Source of the DNA: an uncultured Oscillospiraceae bacterium
Lineage (GTDB): Bacteria; Bacillota; Clostridia; Oscillospirales; Oscillospiraceae
Assembly (NCBI GenBank): GCA_910579485.1
Contig: CAJTVO010000061.1
Location: 1 to 19,425 of the forward strand
Direction: 5' to 3'
Length of the DNA: 19,425 nt
Both the position numbers and the translations under genes were made by a program. Positions 14,081 through 19,425 of this stretch are shown here, one piece after another. Below the pieces are notes generated by a model. The model did no database searches. It saw only the letters and a program-made list of their open reading frames with translations, and was not told where the DNA came from. Each line of letters starts with the position of its first letter. Within the stretch, counting starts at the first letter, position 1.

Positions 14081-14898
14081 TACTCTCCATATTGGGAGAT
14101 GTCCACCTGCTCCACCGGTCCCGCAGCCTCCTCTCCCAGAAACAGCGCGGCCAGACGCTGAAAATCCACCGCCCGGTCACTGGTATAGAATCGCGCCGAG
14201 CCCTCCGCCCGGTCCGCCAGGGCGTCCGCCGCCGACAGCCGGTCCCGGCAGTCCCTGGCCGCCTCGGCCCCCACGTCCACCAGCTCCACCCGGAGGCCCA
14301 TCACATGGCGGATGACCTCCGACAGCAGAGGATAATGGGTGCACCCCAGCACCAAGGTATCCACCCCCGCTTCCCGCAGGGGGGCCAGGTACTCCTCCGC
14401 CACCGTCTCGATGACGGTATCGCCGGGGCGGTACCTCCCCTCCTCCACCAGGGGCACGAACAAGGGGCAGGCCAGGGCGTGGACCTCCAGCGCCGGGTCC
14501 AGCCGCCGGAAGGCCCGCTCATAGGCCCCGCTGGCTACGGAGGCCCGGGTGGCCACCAGCCCCACCTTCCCGGACCGGGTCAGCCGCGCCGCCCGCTTCA
14601 CAGCGGGCTCCACGACGCCGGTGATGGGCACGGCGCTCCCGGCGCGTAGCTCCTCCAGACAGTTGGTGCTGACGGTGCCGCAGGCGACGACCACCGCCTT
14701 GAGCTGAAAGCCGCTCAAAAACCGCAGGTCCTGCCGGGCGTAGTGCAGCAGGGTTTCCCGGCTCCGGTTCCCATAGGGGACACGGGCGGTATCGCCGAAG
14801 TATATAATGTTCTCGGAGGGCATCAGCCGCCGCAGCTGCCGCACCGCGGTAAGCCCCCCCAGGCCGGAATCAAAAACGCCGATGGCCCGCTGGTCCAC
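14080..14898 (-). CDS. murI: Glutamate racemase
   Basis: A 272-aa enzyme converting L- to D-glutamate for peptidoglycan. FDSGLGGLT (Asp10, Ser11) opens the protein, followed by YFGDTARVPYG. The first catalytic cysteine lies in VVACGTVSTN (Cys73), the second in GCTHYPLL (Cys186 with His188). The usual ACNTASA around the first cysteine is ACGTVST here, so Asn is replaced by Gly. Both cysteines and the acid and histidine partners remain, so activity is expected. The GTG start has GAGGAGGGGG 5 nt upstream. It is first in the operon with DUF1934, the small ORF and argS, behind a good promoter at 14959-14987. Confidence 0.93.
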   Translation of the reverse strand: MDQRAIGVFDSGLGGLTAVRQLRRLMPSENIIYFGDTARVPYGNRSRETLLHYARQDLRFLSGFQLKAVVVACGTVSTNCLEELRAGSAVPITGVVEPAVKRAARLTRSGKVGLVATRASVASGAYERAFRRLDPALEVHALACPLFVPLVEEGRYRPGDTVIETVAEEYLAPLREAGVDTLVLGCTHYPLLSEVIRHVMGLRVELVDVGAEAARDCRDRLSAADALADRAEGSARFYTSDRAVDFQRLAALFLGEEAAGPVEQVDISQYGE

Positions 14899-14958
14899 GG
14901 CAGCCCCCTCCTCTCAAGCCCTTGGGGTCCAGTATCCCCCATTTCGGGCAGCTTTACT

Positions 14959-14987
14959 ATTGTACTATGATTCGCCGGGGATAACAA
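14959..14987 (-). promoter_or_regulatory. Promoter for murI operon
   Basis: Minus strand TTGTTA (14982-14987), exact 17-nt spacer, TACAAT (14959-14964). It stands back to back with the plus-strand promoter near 15022-15050. Confidence 0.75.
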
Positions 14988-15021
14988 GTAAAATTTTGGG
15001 CTTTTTGCCCTGTATTTTCTG

Positions 15022-15050
15022 TGGAATTTTCCGTAGGTTTCTGCTATACT
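15022..15050 (+). promoter_or_regulatory. Promoter for the 136-aa protein gene
   Basis: TATACT at 15045-15050 with TGGAAT (15022-15027) at a 17-nt spacing. The -10 is strong and the -35 is weak. It points away from the murI promoter. Confidence 0.6.
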
Positions 15051-15093
15051 GTGCTTACTATCTGTCGATCCATCAACGGAGGGAGGCCGCAAT

Positions 15094-15504
15094 ATGGAGC
15101 TGCATCTGACGGGGAAGCAATTCCGCCGCCTGCTGGACCTGGTATACATAGGCAACTGGGTACTCAATTCTACCCGGGGGGAGGACCGCATCCGGGACTA
15201 CGATCAGGTGGAGAGCCTGGTGTTCTCCCACTGCCTGGACCACGGCATGACGCCGCTGGTGGAGCTGTATAACGGGGACGTCATCCCCTCCCGGGCTTTC
15301 GCGGAGGGAGGCATCCACGAGGCCATCATGGCCTACGAGGACGTGACCTTCTTCGAGATCCTGGCGGAGGAGCTGGCCCTCCGGGATCTGGACGCCGAGC
15401 GGGCCACCGAGGAGAACTACGACGAGGTCATGGACCGCATGGAGCAGTACATGGGCGAGTTCGAGGCCCACGGGACGGACCATATCAGCGTGGACCTGGA
15501 GTGA
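15094..15504 (+). CDS. Uncharacterised 136-aa protein
   Basis: A soluble, acidic protein of no family I can name. It begins MELHLTGKQFRRLLDLVYIG and continues NWVLNSTRGEDR. No membrane segment, cysteine cluster or nucleotide-binding motif is visible; the single Cys is in VFSHCLDHGM. The C-terminal half is rich in Glu and Asp and helical (EILAEELALRDLDAERATEENYDEV is too long to be a motif, but shows the pattern in its parts, such as ILAEELALRDLD). It has GGAGGGAGG before the ATG, its own promoter and a strong terminator, so it is a real single-gene unit. Function unknown. Confidence 0.85.
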   Translation: MELHLTGKQFRRLLDLVYIGNWVLNSTRGEDRIRDYDQVESLVFSHCLDHGMTPLVELYNGDVIPSRAFAEGGIHEAIMAYEDVTFFEILAEELALRDLDAERATEENYDEVMDRMEQYMGEFEAHGTDHISVDLE

Positions 15505-15555
15505 GGACGCCCGCCGCCGGCCGGACGGCCCCCTAAAATTTTTCATTTTCCGCCC

Positions 15556-15581
15556 GCCGCCCTTGCGGAGGGCGGCTTTTT
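15556..15581 (+). terminator. Intrinsic terminator after the 136-aa protein gene
   Basis: GCCGCCC (15556-15562), 7-nt loop, GGGCGGC (15570-15576), then TTTTT. A textbook intrinsic terminator 50 bp past the stop. Confidence 0.9.
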
Positions 15582-15591
15582 ATGCTAAAAT
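15563..15591 (+). promoter_or_regulatory. Possible promoter for the helicase gene
   Basis: TAAAAT (15586-15591) lies 17 nt after TTGCGG (15563-15568). The -35 half falls inside the terminator hairpin of the preceding gene. Plausible, as the helicase needs a promoter after that terminator, but the -35 is weak. Confidence 0.45.
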
Positions 15592-15642
15592 AGGAGGGTC
15601 AACGCCACAAAACAACACAGAAAACACACGAGGATAAAACAT

Positions 15643-16806
15643 ATGGAAATCACACAGGGCGTCCGCTTCGACAGCCTGGGGCTGTCCGAAGAACTCATGC
15701 GGGCGCTGGAAAAAAAGAACTACGAGGTATCCACCCCCATCCAGGCCGGGTGCATCCCGCCCATGCTGGATTGGCAGGACGTCACCGCCAAGGCCCCTAC
15801 CGGCACCGGCAAGACCTTCGCCTTCGGCATCCCCATCATCGAGCACATCGACACCGGCAGCGACCAGGTCCAGGCCGTCATCCTGGCCCCCACCCGGGAG
15901 CTGGCCATGCAGATCACGTCCGAAATGCGCGACCTGGCCCAGTTCAAGCCCGGCGTCCGGCTGGTGTGCCTCTACGGCGGCCAGCCCATCAACAAGCAGA
16001 TCGAGACGCTGAAAAAGCGGCCCCAGATCGTCATCGCCACCCCGGGCCGCCTGGGCGACCACCTGAAGCGCCGCACCGTGCGCATCGACCACGTGCAGAC
16101 CGCCGTGCTGGACGAGGCGGACCGGATGCTGGACATGGGCTTCATCCACGACGTGACCCGCCTGCTGGACCAGATGAAGAACCGGAAGAACCTGGGCCTC
16201 TTCTCCGCCACCATCAGCCGGGAGGTCATGGACATCGCCTGGGTCTACCAGCGCGACCCGGTGGAGATCACCGTCCAGGCCAGCGAGGAGAACAAGCCCG
16301 ACATCCTCCAGTACCGCCTGGAGCTGAACATGGACGGCAAGGTAGACGCGGTGGAGAAGATCCTGAACGCGGAGGAGTACGACCGCGTGATGGTCTTCTG
16401 CAACACCAAGGGAAACACCGAGCGGGTCACCAAGCTGCTGCAGATGCGGGGCGTTGACGCCCAGTGCATCCACGGGGACATTCCCCAGGAAAAGCGGGAG
16501 AAGGTCATGGCCCGGTTCCGCCGGGGCGAACTGCGGGTCTTCGTGGCGACTGACGTCGCCGCCCGGGGCATCGACGTGGACGACGTGGACGCGGTGTTCA
16601 ACTACGATGTGCCCGATGAAAACGAGTACTATGTCCACCGCATCGGCCGCACGGGCCGCGCCAAGCGCCACGGCGTGGCCTACACCTTCGTCACCGACTA
16701 CCCCGGCATGGTCCGCCTCAACGACATTGCCAAGCACACCCGGAATCAGATCCAGCCCGTCGCCTTCGGCGCGGACGGCAGGCTGGTCCCCGCGGAGGCC
16801 AAGTAA
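15643..16806 (+). CDS. DEAD-box ATP-dependent RNA helicase
   Basis: A 387-aa helicase with the full motif set: Q-motif area near residues 25-40 (YEVSTPIQAGCIP), motif I APTGTGKT (51-58), Ia APTRELA (82-88), Ib TPGR (133-136), II DEAD (157-160), III SAT (188-190), V ATDVAARGID (302-311), VI HRIGRTGR (332-339). It ends about 45 residues after motif VI, so it is a core-only enzyme without an RNA-binding tail such as that of DbpA or CshA. Likely roles are RNA unwinding in ribosome assembly or mRNA turnover. GAGGA lies 10 nt before the ATG. The 135-bp leader carries a promoter-like signal. A lipoprotein gene follows 4 bp after its stop. Confidence 0.96.
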   Translation: MEITQGVRFDSLGLSEELMRALEKKNYEVSTPIQAGCIPPMLDWQDVTAKAPTGTGKTFAFGIPIIEHIDTGSDQVQAVILAPTRELAMQITSEMRDLAQFKPGVRLVCLYGGQPINKQIETLKKRPQIVIATPGRLGDHLKRRTVRIDHVQTAVLDEADRMLDMGFIHDVTRLLDQMKNRKNLGLFSATISREVMDIAWVYQRDPVEITVQASEENKPDILQYRLELNMDGKVDAVEKILNAEEYDRVMVFCNTKGNTERVTKLLQMRGVDAQCIHGDIPQEKREKVMARFRRGELRVFVATDVAARGIDVDDVDAVFNYDVPDENEYYVHRIGRTGRAKRHGVAYTFVTDYPGMVRLNDIAKHTRNQIQPVAFGADGRLVPAEAK

Positions 16807-16810
16807 GACC

Positions 16811-18613
16811 ATGAGCCCATTGACGCGAAAGAAGAAATACAGCGCCCTGCTGTGCTCCCTGCTGGCCCTGCTCCTGTGCGCCTGCGGCGAACAGCCGGAA
16901 GACGGCGATACCTCCGGCGAGACCCCTCCGGTCCAGGCGGACGTGCTGACCGTCCGCACCAGCGGCGTGATGATCACCCTTGACCCCGCCTCCGTTACCG
17001 CCCGGGGCGGCGAGACCATCCTGTACCATCTCTATGAAAACCTCCTGCGCTGGGAGGACGGCGGGGACGGCTGGGCCGTCCTGGCCAACGGCCAGGCGGA
17101 GGACTACACCCTGGAGACCGATTACGCGGGCAACGCCACCTACACCTTCACCCTCCGCCAGGACGCGGTCTGGTCCGACGGGACGGCGGTGAAGGCGGGA
17201 GACTTCGTCTTCGCGTGGCGGCGTCTGGCGGACCCGGCCAACGGCCTGCCCCACCGGGCGCTCCTGTCGGAGATCGCCGGATTCCAGGAGGTCCAGGAGA
17301 CCGGGGACCCCTCCCTGCTGGCCGTCTCCGCGCCGGATGACCGGACGCTGACCGTCACCCTCCAGGGCAGTCCCGCCTACTTTTTGGAAGAGATCTGCGC
17401 GGGGGCCTACACCATGCCCCTGCGGGCGGACGTGCCCTTCTACGCCAACCCCATCGTGACCAACGGCCCCTATTCCCTCACCGGATTCACCCGGGAGCTG
17501 GTGTCCATGGAGCGCAGCGAGACCTATTACCGGTCTTCCTCCACAGGCCCCTCCGAGCTCCATTTCGCCCTGACGGATGACAGCGCGGCGGACTACGCCG
17601 CCCTCCAGGCGGGCGCCTCCGCCCTGGCGGTGGACCTGCCCCGGGAGGTCCTGCAGGCCCTGGCGGACGGCGGCGTCTGGACCCCCGAGCCGGTCACCTC
17701 CACCTGCGCCGTGGCGCTGAACACCCTGCAGGCCCCCTTCGACAACGAGAACGTCCGTCTGGCCTTCCATCTGGCCGTTGACCGGCAGGCCGTGGTGGAC
17801 GCTCTGGGGGACCTCACCGCCCGTCCCGCGCCGGGAGTGGTGCCCTACGGCGTGTCCGACTACAGCAGCAGCCGTCCCGTGGTGGAAGCCCCCGTCCAGG
17901 ACGACGGGCCCACCGATCCCATCATCGCCGGGCCCGAGCAGGTACAGCCCTCCCCCACCTGCTGGGACTTCCGGACCCACAGTCTGGAGGTCGTGACGGC
18001 GGAGCATTCCCACGACTACGAGACCGACCGCCTCTATGCCCAGGCCCTGCTGGCCCAGGCGGGTTACCCCAATGGTGCGGGCTTCCCGGAGGTGGAATAC
18101 CTCTATTCCGTGGAGCAGGAGAACGGCCGGGCCCTGGCCGAGATGCTCCGTACCATGTGGAAGGACGCTCTGGGCGTTACCATCACCATCCGGGGCGTCA
18201 GCGAGGAGGAATACGAGACCGCCCTCCTCCCCGTCCTGCCGGAGGATGCCGCGGAGGGCGAAGCTATTCCCGCCGCCCCCTTCCAGATGGCGGCGCGGGA
18301 GCTGTCTCCCGCGTACAGCGACGCGGAGGCCCTGCTGCGGCAGTGGCACAGCGGCAGTCCGGACAACGTGTCCGGGTATGCCAGCGCCGCCTTTGACATC
18401 CTGCTGGATTCTGCCCGGGCCTCCATTTCGCCGGACGTGCGGGACGCCTGCCTTCACGATGCGGAAGCCATCCTGCTGGAGAACTCGCCGGTGATCCCGC
18501 TGTTCTGCAGGGGCGGGAGCTTCCAGCTGGCTGAGGGGCTCGAGGGCCTGTACCGGGCTCCGGACGGCGTGTTCTTCCTGCAGGATGTCCACGCGGCCCG
18601 CGCGGCGGGTTGA
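16811..18613 (+). CDS. Family-5 (OppA-like) peptide-binding lipoprotein
   Basis: A 600-aa extracellular solute-binding protein. The lipoprotein signal MSPLTRKKKYSALLCSLLAL ends in the lipobox LCAC with lipidated Cys25. The mature protein has SBP family-5 features: LDPASVTARGGETILYHLYE near the start, FTLRQDAVWSDGTAVKAGDF, VTNGPYSLTGF and DNENVRLAFHLAVDRQAVVDAL. The hinge and second lobe follow, ending IPLFCRGGSF and a closing helix. It would present oligopeptides to an ABC importer at the membrane. No permease or ATPase genes follow, so it is an orphan binding protein. An acidic, proline-rich stretch (residues about 355-390, including VEAPVQDDGPTDP) looks like an insertion. The frame is open far upstream inside the helicase gene, but the ATG at 16811 gives the lipoprotein signal. 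It follows the helicase by 4 bp. Confidence 0.93.
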   Translation: MSPLTRKKKYSALLCSLLALLLCACGEQPEDGDTSGETPPVQADVLTVRTSGVMITLDPASVTARGGETILYHLYENLLRWEDGGDGWAVLANGQAEDYTLETDYAGNATYTFTLRQDAVWSDGTAVKAGDFVFAWRRLADPANGLPHRALLSEIAGFQEVQETGDPSLLAVSAPDDRTLTVTLQGSPAYFLEEICAGAYTMPLRADVPFYANPIVTNGPYSLTGFTRELVSMERSETYYRSSSTGPSELHFALTDDSAADYAALQAGASALAVDLPREVLQALADGGVWTPEPVTSTCAVALNTLQAPFDNENVRLAFHLAVDRQAVVDALGDLTARPAPGVVPYGVSDYSSSRPVVEAPVQDDGPTDPIIAGPEQVQPSPTCWDFRTHSLEVVTAEHSHDYETDRLYAQALLAQAGYPNGAGFPEVEYLYSVEQENGRALAEMLRTMWKDALGVTITIRGVSEEEYETALLPVLPEDAAEGEAIPAAPFQMAARELSPAYSDAEALLRQWHSGSPDNVSGYASAAFDILLDSARASISPDVRDACLHDAEAILLENSPVIPLFCRGGSFQLAEGLEGLYRAPDGVFFLQDVHAARAAG

Positions 18614-18664
18614 GACAAGTTCTGGCGTGTTGCCGATGCAACTGCGCCGTGCCGCCCTTTGGGG

Positions 18665-18670
18665 TATACT
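18665..18670 (+). promoter_or_regulatory. -10 element of the cooS promoter
   Basis: TATACT, one base from consensus, 68 bp before the cooS start codon. No good -35 is seen at 16-18 nt upstream (CTGCGC region), which would fit an activator-dependent or weak promoter. Confidence 0.55.
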
Positions 18671-18674
18671 CATA

Positions 18675-18692
18675 TCGTTAACAATTTAACAG
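18675..18692 (+). promoter_or_regulatory. Probable Rex operator at the cooS start point
   Basis: GTTAA-CAAT-TTAAC is a perfect inverted repeat with a 4-nt centre. The 18-nt site matches the clostridial Rex consensus TTGTTAANNNNTTAACAA at 12 of its 14 fixed positions. It begins 5 nt after the -10, over the expected transcription start, the position of a repressor. Rex binds when NADH/NAD+ is low. Confidence 0.6.
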
Positions 18693-18737
18693 AGATTGTC
18701 CAGATACCACCACATATATAAGGAGGAACAACAACTT

Positions 18738-19425
18738 ATGAACAGCTGTACCGACTGCCTGAGCCGCAACACCTGCGCCAGTGCGGACAAGCCCATGGAG
18801 AACTACATCCGCTCCCTGCCTCTGGAGACGGCCCACCACCGGGTGCCTACACAGGAGACGAAGTGCGGCTTTGGCCTCCAGGGCGTGTGCTGCCGCCTGT
18901 GCGCCAACGGCCCCTGCCGCGTCACCCCCAGCGCCCCCCGGGGCATCTGCGGGGCCAGCGCCGACACCATTGTAGCCCGGAACTTCCTGCGGGCCGTGGC
19001 CGCCGGCTCCGGCTGCTATATCCACGTGGTGGAGAACACCGCCCGCCAGCTGAAGAACACCGGCCTGCACAAGGACAAGATCCGCAGCGAGAAAGCCCTG
19101 AACCATCTGGCGGAGCTCTTCGGCGTCACCGGGAGCGACAAGTACGACCTGTGCGTAAAGGTAGCGGACGCGGTGCTGGCCGACCTGTACCGTCCGGAGT
19201 ACGAGGGCATGGAGCTGGTGGAGAAGCTGGCCTACGCCCCCCGGGTGAAGAAGTGGAAGGAGCTGGGCATCATGCCCGGCGGCGCCAAGGGCGAGGTGTT
19301 CAACAACATCGTCAAGACCTCCACCAACCTCAGCTCCGACCCGGTGGAGATGCTGGTGAGCTGCCTGCGGCTGGGCGTATCCACCGGCCTGTACGGCCTC
19401 CAGCTGACCAACCTGCTCAACGACG
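18738..19425 (+). CDS. cooS: Anaerobic carbon monoxide dehydrogenase catalytic subunit, 5' part
   Basis: The first 229 residues of a Ni-Fe CO dehydrogenase; the gene runs off the window. Cys43 and Cys51 (CGFGLQGVC) are the cluster D ligands. Cys52, Cys55, Cys60 and Cys71 (CRLCANGPC, then GICGA) are the cluster B ligands. The stretch ADTIVARNFLRAVAAG is typical. The Cys60-Cys71 spacing is three residues shorter than in the well-known CooS enzymes, and the AHSDHA-like segment after AAG reads GCYIHVVENTA here, so this seems a divergent member. An extra CxxC (CTDC) opens the protein. AGGAGG lies 11 nt before the ATG. The enzyme oxidises CO or reduces CO2 with ferredoxin in the cytosol. Cluster C residues lie outside the window. 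Confidence 0.9.
   Translation, partial: MNSCTDCLSRNTCASADKPMENYIRSLPLETAHHRVPTQETKCGFGLQGVCCRLCANGPCRVTPSAPRGICGASADTIVARNFLRAVAAGSGCYIHVVENTARQLKNTGLHKDKIRSEKALNHLAELFGVTGSDKYDLCVKVADAVLADLYRPEYEGMELVEKLAYAPRVKKWKELGIMPGGAKGEVFNNIVKTSTNLSSDPVEMLVSCLRLGVSTGLYGLQLTNLLND

Noticed and set aside
18624..18651. Terminator after the binding-protein gene
   Set aside because: GGCG-T-GTTGC / GCAAC-TG-CGCC can fold, but no T-run follows; termination there is uncertain.
16718..18673. Long minus-strand open frame over the binding-protein gene
   Set aside because: The plus strand encodes a clear lipoprotein with family-5 motifs; the antisense frame is a composition artefact.

Overview
The window is high-GC DNA with Gram-positive expression signals. 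These are AGGAGG-type ribosome binding sites, TTGACA/TATAAT promoters, intrinsic terminators, a lysine riboswitch with a transcription attenuator, and the B. subtilis-like neighbour pairs trmK-nif3 (yqfN-yqfO) and DUF1934-argS (ywiB-argS). Together with a CO dehydrogenase gene and a standalone PTS enzyme I N-terminal domain, this suggests an anaerobic gut Firmicute of the Oscillospiraceae (Flavonifractor/Lawsonibacter/Intestinimonas type). That placement is inference; there is no rRNA in the window.

Layout. Positions 1-15,000 are transcribed on the minus strand. (a) 105-2047: an NhaC-family antiporter behind a perfect promoter, a lysine riboswitch and an attenuator. (b) 2144-3742: a two-gene operon of a PTS EI N-terminal-domain protein and a Cof-type HAD phosphatase. 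(c) 3768-8218: a five-gene overlapping operon, ECF-type sigma factor > membrane protein > ABC ATPase > two ABC-2-type permeases. (d) 8388-11112: trmK, nif3-like, yebC and an ECF-transporter S component, tightly packed. (e) 11201-11713: a 66-aa DUF1858 protein behind a long, hairpin-packed leader with its own promoter and a terminator just before the ribosome binding site. (f) 11759-14987: murI, DUF1934, a 38-codon arginine-rich small ORF, and argS.

From about 15,000 onward genes are on the plus strand: an unrecognised 136-aa protein with a good terminator, a DEAD-box RNA helicase, a family-5 peptide-binding lipoprotein, and the 5' part of cooS (anaerobic CO dehydrogenase), which runs off the end of the window. 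A near-consensus Rex operator sits at the presumed cooS start point.

Themes. Most of the genes are housekeeping (translation, tRNA modification, cell wall D-glutamate). The regulatory layer is the more interesting part: a lysine-sensing transporter leader, an unidentified structured leader with riboswitch-like architecture before DUF1858, an Arg-rich ORF coupled to argS, a sigma-factor-led exporter operon, and redox control of CO dehydrogenase. The strongest candidates for something undescribed are the DUF1858 leader (11434-11678) and the Arg-rich ORF before argS (13513-13629).
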